NCBI GenBank assembly: GCA_036781505.1 | Contig: DAIQAV010000096.1 | Span: forward strand, 1 to 9,009 | From: FEN-680 sp036781505 | GTDB taxonomy: Bacteria > Actinomycetota > Geothermincolia > Fen-727 > Anoxymicrobiaceae | DNA length: 9,009 nt | Direction: 5' to 3' | Part shown: one piece after another, positions 1 through 5,978 of the stretch | Position numbering within the stretch: the first letter of the stretch is position 1 | How the letters are laid out: each line of letters opens with the position of its first letter | Translations under genes and position numbers: made by a program | Notes under the pieces: model-generated | Told to the model about the DNA's origin: nothing | Seen by the model: only the letters and a program-made list of their open reading frames with translations | The model's database searches: none

Positions 1-863
1 GGCAGATACAGCTCTTCGTGGAGGGAGGCTTCTCCGCGCTCATCGCCATCCCGTCCTACCTGGTCTACTGGCTGCGCAAGGCGGTCGACATGGTGGAGTC
101 GGGCGAGGTCCAGCCGCTCGAGAAGCTGTTCCTGACGATCTGCGCCGCCGAGCCGCTCACCGACTCGCTGCGCAAGTACATCAAGGAGCTGGTGGTGAAG
201 GCGGGCGGCCGCGAGGACTTCCGCCTGGTCCAGGGCTACGGCATGACCGAGATGAAGCTCGCGTTCTACGAGTGCCACGAGGAGTCGAACATCCACCTCA
301 ACCCCAAGTTCTTCTACTGGGAGGTCCTCGACCCCAAGACGAACGAGCCCGTGGCAGAGGGCGAGCCGGGCGTGCTCACCTTCAGTCACATCGACTGGCG
401 GGGCACCACCTTCCTGCGCTACTACACCGGCGATCTCATCAGCGGCGGCGTGAAGTGGGAGAGGTGCAAGTACTGCGGGCTCACCTACCCGATAATGTAC
501 CCGCCCATCATGCGGGCCAAGAAAGACTTCACCAAGCTCAAGGGCACCAGGGTCTCGCTGATGGAGCTCGTCTCCGCGGTGCGCGACACCAAGGGCGTCT
601 ACCAGTTCCAGGCGATACTGGACAAGGAGGTCCCCGGAGACGAGTTCTCGCGCGACAAGCTGGTGATAAGGCTCGCGGTGCAGGACGGCTTCGGCCGCGA
701 CGCTGTGGCCGAAGAGGTGAAGAAGAACGTAAAAGGCGTGACCGAGGTCACGCCCGACGAGATCATCGTCGAGCAGGACAAGGAGAAGCTCGAGCTCGAG
801 CTCTTCGAGCGCACGGGGATCAAGGCTGACTACGTGGTGGAGAACCGCCCGGTCCACCTCTAA
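1..863 (+). CDS. PaaK-like acyl-CoA ligase (ANL superfamily), 5'-truncated by window edge
   Basis: This is the C-terminal ~286 residues of an adenylate-forming ligase of the phenylacetate-CoA ligase-like branch; such enzymes activate a carboxylic acid with ATP and load it on CoA. The frame is open to the window's left edge (first whole codon at 3), so the GTG at 18 is internal and the N-terminal half, with the Ser/Thr/Gly-rich ATP loop, is missing. Visible landmarks are the adenine-binding motif QGYGMTE (nt 231-251), the ribose-binding Asp in YYTGDL (nt 420-437), a CKYCG pair at the place where PaaK/LuxE-type proteins often carry CxCG (nt 465-479), and the hinge-like RAKKDFTKLKG followed by a small C-terminal domain. 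It ends 26 nt before the thiolase-like gene, so it is probably the first visible member of that operon. The substrate cannot be read from the sequence; an aromatic or polycyclic acid is possible. Confidence 0.85.
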   Translation, partial: QIQLFVEGGFSALIAIPSYLVYWLRKAVDMVESGEVQPLEKLFLTICAAEPLTDSLRKYIKELVVKAGGREDFRLVQGYGMTEMKLAFYECHEESNIHLNPKFFYWEVLDPKTNEPVAEGEPGVLTFSHIDWRGTTFLRYYTGDLISGGVKWERCKYCGLTYPIMYPPIMRAKKDFTKLKGTRVSLMELVSAVRDTKGVYQFQAILDKEVPGDEFSRDKLVIRLAVQDGFGRDAVAEEVKKNVKGVTEVTPDEIIVEQDKEKLELELFERTGIKADYVVENRPVHL

Positions 864-889
864 CGGAGCACTAAGCAACGGAGGGTGAG

Positions 890-2065
890 ATGAGCAGGGT
901 CGCCGTCGTCGGTGTCGGGAACACCCCCTTCAAGGCAAGGCATATCGACAAGACTTTCCAGCGCCTGGCCTACGAGTCGGTGAAGTCGGCGCTCCAGGAT
1001 GCGGGCGCGGCGCGCGACGACGTGGACAGCGTCGTCTACGCCATCTACAACGATTTCTTCGAGCGATGCGCGATGCCCGACCTCCACATACACTACCTGC
1101 TCGGCTTAGCCCGCAAGCCCGCGCTGCGCGTGACCACCGGCGGGGCCACCGGCGGCTACGCCATGCGAGCCGCTTACGCGGAGGTGGCCAGCGGCCTCCA
1201 CGACGTGGTGATGGTGGTGGGCGTGGAGAAGGTCGCCGACGTGGCCAACGTGATGGAGATGATCAAGTCGATCACTTACGCCGCCGACCCGTTCTTCGAG
1301 GCTTCACTGGGCGCCTCGCCGGCGGGCTCCTACGGCGGCGCGATACTCTGGCACATGGAGAACTACGGCACCACCGAGGAGGACATGGCGCGCGTGGTGG
1401 TCAAGAACAAGGGCAACGCGCGCAATAACCCGGACGCCCACTCGCCCATGGACATCACCGTCGCCGACGTTCTGGCAAGCCCCATGGTCATCTATCCGCT
1501 CAAGATCCTCGACCACTGCCTCAACAGCGAAGGCGCCGCCACGGTGATCCTGGCGAACGAGGAGGCGGCCGGCAGGTTCGCCGGCAAGCCGGTGTGGATG
1601 ACCGGCGTGGGAGCCAGCAACGAGTCGGGCAGGCAGGCCGAGCGCGACGACGTGGGAGACTCTCTGTTCCCGGCGGTGAAGGCGTCGGCCGATCGGGCCT
1701 ACGCGATGGCCGGGGTCAGCGACCCGGCCGGTTCGATCGACCTGGCCGAGGTCTACGACTCGTTCAGCGGAGTGGAGATCTGCCTGTATGAGGAATTCGG
1801 GTTCTGTGGGCGAGGCGAGGGCGCGCGCTTCCTGGCCGACGGCCGGGCTTCGGCGGGCGGCTCCAACCCGGTGAACCCGTCGGGCGGGCTGATCGGCGGC
1901 GAGCACGCAATCGGCGCCACCGGGGTCTACCAGGTGGTCGAGGTGGTCAGACAGATAAGGGGCGAGGCCGGCGCCAGGCAGGTGGCCGGCGCCAGGCGCG
2001 GGCTCGCTCAGAGCATGGGGGGCGCGCGGGGCGCGTACTCCGTGAGCATCGTGCTGGAGGGATAA
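890..2065 (+). CDS. Thiolase-fold protein lacking the catalytic Cys; probable Ltp2-type aldolase subunit
   Basis: A 391-aa protein of the SCP2-thiolase/acetyl-CoA acetyltransferase-like family at full family length. The start is supported by GGAGGG at 880-885, 4 nt before the ATG. The N-terminal VAVVGVGNTPF and the C-terminal NPSGG (329-333) and EHAIGATG (338-345) blocks are typical of the fold. At the nucleophile loop, where thiolases have CASG, this protein reads GATG (85-88), so Gly85 replaces the nucleophilic Cys. The loop usually written E-V-H-D-x-F is EVYDSF (287-292), with Tyr289 for His. The C-terminal GLAQSMGG lacks the second catalytic Cys. Claisen condensation or thiolysis through an acyl-enzyme is therefore unlikely. 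Cys-less relatives such as Ltp2 act as retro-aldolases on beta-hydroxyacyl-CoA side chains with a DUF35 partner, and a DUF35 gene starts 3 nt downstream. The aldolase role is inferred; a non-catalytic scaffold is the alternative. Confidence 0.85.
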   Translation: MSRVAVVGVGNTPFKARHIDKTFQRLAYESVKSALQDAGAARDDVDSVVYAIYNDFFERCAMPDLHIHYLLGLARKPALRVTTGGATGGYAMRAAYAEVASGLHDVVMVVGVEKVADVANVMEMIKSITYAADPFFEASLGASPAGSYGGAILWHMENYGTTEEDMARVVVKNKGNARNNPDAHSPMDITVADVLASPMVIYPLKILDHCLNSEGAATVILANEEAAGRFAGKPVWMTGVGASNESGRQAERDDVGDSLFPAVKASADRAYAMAGVSDPAGSIDLAEVYDSFSGVEICLYEEFGFCGRGEGARFLADGRASAGGSNPVNPSGGLIGGEHAIGATGVYQVVEVVRQIRGEAGARQVAGARRGLAQSMGGARGAYSVSIVLEG

Positions 2066-2068
2066 GCA

Positions 2069-2545
2069 ATGAGCGACGACCCGCGTTTCAAACCGCTCAA
2101 AGAACAGGACGGCTTCGCGATCATCCCAGACCGCTGGAAGATAGACTACTTCGCCTCGGCCGGCGAGCTGTCGCGGTTCTTCCTGGAGCTCAAAGATAAC
2201 GCGAAGATAATGGGCACCCGCTGCCCGTCGTGCGGCTCGCTGTACTGCTGGCCCCGCTCGTGGTGCCACGAATGCTACGTCGACTGCGAGTGGGTCGAGA
2301 TGAGCCCCAGGGGCGAAGTGGTGGTCTTCAGCCGCATCGAGATCAACCTCAACGACCTGCAGCAGATGCAGCCGCCGTTCATCCAGGGCAGCGTCCTGCT
2401 GGAGGGCGCCCGCTACCCGATAGTGAGCTTTTTCAGGGACGTGGCCTTCGACGACATGCACAAGGGCCTGCCCGTGAAGGCGGTGTTCCTGCCCGCGGAG
2501 GAGCGCACCGGCCGGATCAGGGATTTCTATTTTGTGCCCGAGTGA
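2069..2545 (+). CDS. DUF35 OB-fold protein with rubredoxin-like zinc ribbon; partner of the thiolase-like protein
   Basis: A 158-aa protein with the two-part DUF35 layout. An N-terminal helix (residues ~24-48, with the family-like IDYFASAGELSRFF) leads into a zinc ribbon with Cys52, Cys55, Cys66 and Cys69 (CPSC and CHEC), then an OB-fold (~75-158) opening with RGEVVVFSRIEI. Proteins of this family do not usually act alone; they bind thiolase-fold enzymes and help channel or hold the CoA substrate, as in ChsH2-Ltp2, BbsA-BbsB and the archaeal HMG-CoA synthase/thiolase complex. The ATG lies 3 nt after the thiolase-like stop codon. Its ribosome binding site, GGAGGGA (2056-2062), lies inside the end of that gene, which suggests translational coupling and a fixed stoichiometry. 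Cys60 and Cys73 are additional cysteines outside the four-ligand pattern. Family assignment is secure; the partner is inferred from adjacency. Confidence 0.9.
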   Translation: MSDDPRFKPLKEQDGFAIIPDRWKIDYFASAGELSRFFLELKDNAKIMGTRCPSCGSLYCWPRSWCHECYVDCEWVEMSPRGEVVVFSRIEINLNDLQQMQPPFIQGSVLLEGARYPIVSFFRDVAFDDMHKGLPVKAVFLPAEERTGRIRDFYFVPE

Positions 2546-2566
2546 GAATGTGATAGATATATGTGA

Positions 2567-2592
2567 GCCCCGCGGCCGCCTGGCCGCGGGGC
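2567..2592 (+). repeat. GC-rich hairpin between DUF35 and acyl-CoA dehydrogenase genes
   Basis: A perfect 11-bp inverted repeat: gccccgcggcc (2567-2577), loop gcct, ggccgcggggc (2582-2592). No T-run follows (ggtggtac), so it is not a canonical intrinsic terminator. It lies 22 nt after the DUF35 stop and 14 nt before the dehydrogenase ribosome binding site. It could block 3' exonuclease or set a different expression level for the two flanking parts of the cluster; that is inference. Confidence 0.7.
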
Positions 2593-2606
2593 GGTGGTAC
2601 AGGAAA

Positions 2607-2613
2607 GGGAGGT
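2607..2613 (+). promoter_or_regulatory. Ribosome binding site fixing the acyl-CoA dehydrogenase start
   Basis: GGGAGGT, 4 nt upstream of the ATG at 2618. It favours this ATG over the in-frame GTG at 2594, which directly abuts the GC-rich hairpin and would add eight residues not typical of the family. Confidence 0.75.
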
Positions 2614-2617
2614 AGGG

Positions 2618-3769
2618 ATGGATTTCAGAATCACCGAGGAGCAGGAACTATTCAAGAAATCAGTGATCGAATTCGCGCAGAAGGAGATCATGCCGGGTGC
2701 CGCGGAGCGCGACGAGGAAGCCAGGTTCGACCGCGACGTCTGGGATAAGGCCGCTGAGTTCGGCCTCATGGGGCTGCCTTACCCCGAGGAGTACGGCGGA
2801 AGCGGCGCCAGCGTGTTCGAGACCGGTCTGGCCGGGGAAGCGCTGGGCTACGGCGGCCTCGACGCCGGGTTCTGCCTCTCCTGGGGCGCGCACGTCGTCA
2901 TCGGCGGCATCCCGATATGGCAGCTGGGCACTGAGGAGCAGAAGAAGAAGTACCTGCCGAAAATCGCGTCCGGCGAGTGGATCACCGGGCTGGGCCTGAC
3001 CGAGCCCGAGGCGGGAAGCGACGCCGCGGGACTGCTCACCACCGCAGAGAAGAAGGACGGCTACTACGTCCTCAACGGCACCAAGACGTTCATCACCAAC
3101 GGGCCCATCGGCGAGGTGTTCGTGGTGCTCGCCAAGACCGACAAGGAGAAGGGTGCCGCTGGCATCACCGGCTTCATCGTGGAGAAGAGCTTCCCGGGCT
3201 TCTCGGTGGGCAAGGAGATACACAAGACCGGCAACCGCTCGTCGCCGACCTCCGAGCTCGTCTTCGACAACTGCGAGGTACCGGTCGAGAACCTGCTGGG
3301 GGAGGAGAACCAGGGCTTCATGGGCGTTGCGCTCGCCACTCTCGAGTGGGAGCGCTCGGTAATGCTCGCCGCCGCCATCGGCGGCCAGGAGGTCCAGCTC
3401 GAGCAGTGCATCAAGTACGCCAAGGAACGCAAGCAGTTCGGCAGGCCTATCGCGAGCTTCCAGGCGGTGCAGTTCATGCTGGCCGACATGAAGATGTGGC
3501 TGGAGACCTCCAGGTGGATCCTCTACAAGGTCGCCTGGAACAAGGACCAGGGCATAATGGACCCGCTGATGGCGTCGGTCTCCAAGCTGTTCATCACCGA
3601 GGTGGCCCTGAAGGCCGCCCGCAACGCGATACAGATCCACGGCGGCTACGGCTACACCAAGGAGTACGCGGTGGAGCGCGCTTATCGCGACGCGCAGCTC
3701 GGCGTGCTCGGCGGGGGCACCAGCGAGATCCAGCGCTGGATCATCGGCAGGCTGCTGGTAGGAAAGTAG
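2618..3769 (+). CDS. Acyl-CoA dehydrogenase, LCAD/IVD-type catalytic base position
   Basis: A 383-aa FAD-dependent acyl-CoA dehydrogenase of normal length, which makes a trans-2-enoyl-CoA and passes electrons to an electron-transfer flavoprotein. The start MDFRITEEQELF is typical. Visible landmarks are the GLGLTEPEAGSD block (124-135), the FAD-side WITG (121-124) and TFITNG (157-162), KERKQFGRPIASFQAVQF (269-286), IHGGYGYTKEY (340-350) and GTSEIQR (367-373). The usual base, Glu in (Y)EGTSEIQR, is Gly366 here. A Glu245-Arg246 pair (LEWERSV) sits where long-chain and isovaleryl-CoA dehydrogenases place their base, so the enzyme should still be active with a shifted base. This class often handles long or branched acyl chains. 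The gene is 72 nt downstream of the DUF35 gene on the same strand and probably acts on the same pathway. No ETF genes are in the window. Confidence 0.93.
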   Translation: MDFRITEEQELFKKSVIEFAQKEIMPGAAERDEEARFDRDVWDKAAEFGLMGLPYPEEYGGSGASVFETGLAGEALGYGGLDAGFCLSWGAHVVIGGIPIWQLGTEEQKKKYLPKIASGEWITGLGLTEPEAGSDAAGLLTTAEKKDGYYVLNGTKTFITNGPIGEVFVVLAKTDKEKGAAGITGFIVEKSFPGFSVGKEIHKTGNRSSPTSELVFDNCEVPVENLLGEENQGFMGVALATLEWERSVMLAAAIGGQEVQLEQCIKYAKERKQFGRPIASFQAVQFMLADMKMWLETSRWILYKVAWNKDQGIMDPLMASVSKLFITEVALKAARNAIQIHGGYGYTKEYAVERAYRDAQLGVLGGGTSEIQRWIIGRLLVGK

Positions 3770-3811
3770 AAAACGGGCGCCGGCGTCGCGCGGATAACTC
3801 AAATTGAATAG

Positions 3812-3848
3812 AATGCAACACAAGGGGTCAGACCCCTTGTGTTGCATT
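3812..3848. repeat. Perfect 37-bp palindrome (REP-like), downstream of the acyl-CoA dehydrogenase
   Basis: Left arm aatgcaacacaaggggtc (3812-3829), single central a (3830), right arm gaccccttgtgttgcatt (3831-3848); all 18 base pairs match. The core ggggtcagacccc resembles dispersed intergenic palindromes known from many bacteria and often linked to REP-associated (RAYT, Y1-family) transposases. That link is from memory, and no transposase is in the window. The A/T-rich ends and lack of a T-run make a pure terminator role less likely, though the hairpin lies 42 nt after a stop codon. Confidence 0.8.
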
Positions 3849-3939
3849 ATAGCGACTTGCTGAGGCTGATCGCGTGAATCCGTGATACCGTCCGGAGGGC
3901 TTCGCGGAGGCGAGTCCCCTTGTGTTGCATTTTAGCGAC
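3833..3939 (+). repeat. Direct repeat of the palindrome's right half
   Basis: The 24-nt stretch 3833-3856 (right arm of the palindrome plus tagcgac) recurs at 3916-3939 with one mismatch (A3849 versus T3932 or equivalent in the AT step after cattg/catt). The second copy has no facing left arm, so it is a half element. The 59 nt between the copies hold no recognisable gene. Confidence 0.75.
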
Positions 3940-3988
3940 CGGTCTGATGATAACTTGTGATTGTGTTTGCCCACAGAGGGCTTCGCGG
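3895..3988 (+). repeat. Short direct repeat gagggcttcgcgg
   Basis: The 13-mer gagggcttcgcgg occurs at 3895-3907 and again at 3976-3988, the latter just before the WYL regulator start. A variant, agggcttcacgg, occurs at 6872-6883 in another intergenic region. It may be part of a dispersed repeat family; the function is not apparent. Confidence 0.5.
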
Positions 3989-3996
3989 GGGGACAG

Positions 3997-4983
3997 TTGG
4001 ACAAGATAGAGAGGCTCATCAACCTCACCGCCTGCCTGCTCGAGACGAAGCGGCCACTGGCCTTCTCCGAGCTGTCCGACACGGTCTACCGCGGCCTGTC
4101 GCGCAGCCAGAACTCGCTCAAGCGCATGTTCGAGCGCGACAAGGACGAGCTCCGGGAGATGGGCATCGAGGTGGAGACGGTCGAGACCGAGTGGGGCGAC
4201 GAGACCGGCTACATGATCCCCCGCGACAGGTACTACATGCCCCACATCGACCTCGAGCCCGACGAGAAGGTCGCGCTCACCATGGTGTCCAGGCTCTTCC
4301 TCGGCTCAGGCACGCCCTTCAGCGTGCCCGCGCAGCTGGCGCTGCTGAAGCTCGCCTTCGAGCGCCAGGCGGCCGGCGAGGAGGTCCCCCACGTCCACTG
4401 GGTCGAGACGCCCAGGGACTCCGAGCTCCTCGGCGACATCCTCGACGCGCTGGTGCGACGCAAGCTGCTCGCGTTCAGCTACCGGTCCCTGGGCTCGGAC
4501 GAGGCCGTGGCGCGCGAGGTCGAACCATACGGGCTCTTCAACAAGTCGGGCGCCTGGTACTTCGTGGGCCAGTGCCACCTGCGCGACGAGGTGAGGTGCT
4601 TCAAGCTGGAGCGGATCACCTCCGACGTCGAGGTCAACCCCAAGAACCCCAAGACCCCCGACTTCGAGGTGCCCGAAGGGTTCGACATCCACCACGAGAT
4701 CGACTGGGAGAGGCCCGCCGGCGGCAAGGCCGACGTCAAGGCGAAGGTGGTCTTCAAGCCCAGGCTCTCGTTCGCGGCCGCGACCGGCCCCGCCAGCCTC
4801 CTGGCGGAGAAGCGGCGCGCCGACGGCAGGCTCGAGGCGACCTACGACGTCGCCGACCCCGAGCAGTTCGTGGAGTGGGCCCTCGGCTTCGGGACCGACG
4901 CCGTAATAACCTCACCCGCGGCCCTCAAGGAGATGGCGAAGGACAGGCTGCGCGGGATCCTCGAGGGGCTGGGGGGATCATGA
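3997..4983 (+). CDS. WYL-domain transcriptional regulator, PafB-like (first of tandem pair)
   Basis: A 328-aa regulator with the PafB/PafC layout: N-terminal winged-helix DNA-binding region (~1-65, MDKIERLINLTACLLETKRPL), a linker, a WYL domain (~155-215) and a C-terminal WCX-type domain (~245-325). The signature is WYF here (187-189, SGAWYFVGQCH) followed by the conserved RCFKLERI (200-207). A stop at 3958-3960 leaves only TTG codons at 3961, 3967 and 3997 as possible starts. TTG 3997 is preferred because of the G-rich site at 3987-3993 and the family-like MDKIERL N-terminus. WYL proteins sense ligands, in PafBC probably single-stranded DNA or DNA-damage signals, and switch transcription. 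The stop overlaps the next gene by ATGA. The regulated genes are not visible; the DNA-damage role is inferred from the pair architecture only. Confidence 0.85.
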   Translation: MDKIERLINLTACLLETKRPLAFSELSDTVYRGLSRSQNSLKRMFERDKDELREMGIEVETVETEWGDETGYMIPRDRYYMPHIDLEPDEKVALTMVSRLFLGSGTPFSVPAQLALLKLAFERQAAGEEVPHVHWVETPRDSELLGDILDALVRRKLLAFSYRSLGSDEAVAREVEPYGLFNKSGAWYFVGQCHLRDEVRCFKLERITSDVEVNPKNPKTPDFEVPEGFDIHHEIDWERPAGGKADVKAKVVFKPRLSFAAATGPASLLAEKRRADGRLEATYDVADPEQFVEWALGFGTDAVITSPAALKEMAKDRLRGILEGLGGS

Positions 4984-5954
4984 GCGGCAAGGTGTCCGAG
5001 CGTTTGAACCGGCTGCTGGTGATGGTGCCCTACCTGGCGCGCGCCGACGGCGCGGACGTGAAGGTGCTGTGCCGGGAGTTCGGGCTCACCGAGCCCGAGC
5101 TGATGCAGGACCTCGACACCCTGAGGATGTGCGGCGTGCCCGACTACACGCCGGCCGACCTGATGGACTACTGGATCGAGGGAGGCCGCGTCCACGTGAT
5201 GATGGCCGACTACTTCGCCAGGCCTCTCAACATGACGCGCCCGGAGGTGCTGTCACTCTTCGTCGCCGGCAGCGCGCTTCTCCGGTCCGGCGTCTTCGCC
5301 GAGAACGGCGCTCTCGACTCGGCGCTCTCCAAGATCGAACGGATGCTGTCCGAGGAGACCAAGGAGGAGCTCGAGAAGGTCATCTCGCACATCGAGGTCG
5401 AGATGCGCGCCTATGAGGGAAACATGCGGGAGATCATCGACGAGGGTCTGGAGAAAGGCATGAACCTCGAGCTGGACTACTGGACTTTCTCGCGCGACGA
5501 GATGACCAGCCGCGAGGTCGAGCCCCTCTCGCTGGTCTGCTCGCAGGGCTACTGGTACCTGCTGGGCTGGTGCCACACCTCTGACGACTACCGGCTCTTC
5601 CGGCTGGACCGCATCGCCAGGGTGCGGCTCACGGACAACCCCTGCCAGGAGCGCGTGCGCGAATCGTTCGACATCCCCAGAGTCGTCGGCGAGTACAAGC
5701 CCGGCCGCAAGGCGCACCAGGTGCGGCTGACCTTCAAGGGCAAGCAGGGCAGGCGCATCGTGGAGCAGTGGCCCGCGGCGCAGGTCACGGAGAAGGGCGA
5801 CGGCACCATCTCGGTGGAGCTGCGGACGCGCAACCTGGCGTGGCTCGCGACCTACCTGTTGCGGTTCGGCGGGCAGGTAAAGATCGAAGGGCCGAAGGAG
5901 CTCAGGAAGATGGTGGCGAAGAAAGCGGACGATCTTCTCGAGGCTTACTCATAA
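4980..5954 (+). CDS. WYL-domain transcriptional regulator, PafC-like (second of tandem pair)
   Basis: A 324-aa WYL protein starting inside the stop of its upstream neighbour (ATGA, 4980-4983), with a G-rich ribosome site at 4971-4977, so the two should be made in step and may form a heterodimer as PafB and PafC do. The N-terminal winged-helix region (~1-75) matches the PafC style, with SERLNRLLVMVPYLARADG and an EPELMQDLDTLRMCG recognition segment. The WYL domain (~155-220) has an intact WYL at 192-194 (GYWYLLGWCH) and RLFRLDRI (205-212). A WCX domain (~245-320) follows. The motif is intact here but WYF in the partner, so ligand contacts may differ. The two proteins belong to the same family but are clearly diverged, so this is not a recent duplication. 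Confidence 0.87.
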   Translation: MSGKVSERLNRLLVMVPYLARADGADVKVLCREFGLTEPELMQDLDTLRMCGVPDYTPADLMDYWIEGGRVHVMMADYFARPLNMTRPEVLSLFVAGSALLRSGVFAENGALDSALSKIERMLSEETKEELEKVISHIEVEMRAYEGNMREIIDEGLEKGMNLELDYWTFSRDEMTSREVEPLSLVCSQGYWYLLGWCHTSDDYRLFRLDRIARVRLTDNPCQERVRESFDIPRVVGEYKPGRKAHQVRLTFKGKQGRRIVEQWPAAQVTEKGDGTISVELRTRNLAWLATYLLRFGGQVKIEGPKELRKMVAKKADDLLEAYS

Positions 5955-5978
5955 AGTAAGGAGCGGAGGGCCACCGCC

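Noticed and set aside
1304..2461. Long antisense open frame opposite the thiolase-like and DUF35 genes
   Set aside because: It has no recognisable domain and mirrors the coding bias of the real genes on the plus strand.
2594..2617. Upstream GTG start for the acyl-CoA dehydrogenase
   Set aside because: The GGGAGGT site lies downstream of it and directly before the ATG at 2618, where family similarity begins.
2660..3847. Long antisense open frame opposite the acyl-CoA dehydrogenase
   Set aside because: It is rich in Leu/Ala/Gly/His with no family motif, and its proposed start lies within the palindrome; the plus-strand gene is certain.
3925..3954. Possible promoter ttgcat, 18-nt spacer, gataac before the WYL operon
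   Set aside because: Both boxes are weak matches and the -35 candidate is part of the repeat; it is not strong enough to list as a feature.
3770..3996. CRISPR array
   Set aside because: Only two repeat copies with one spacing, one of them a half palindrome, and no cas genes in the window.
3957..4979. Open frame running upstream from the second WYL gene, which would give a 665-aa protein
   Set aside because: The part before 4980 is a low-complexity Arg/Gly/Pro-rich out-of-frame reading of the first WYL gene, a common GC-rich artefact.
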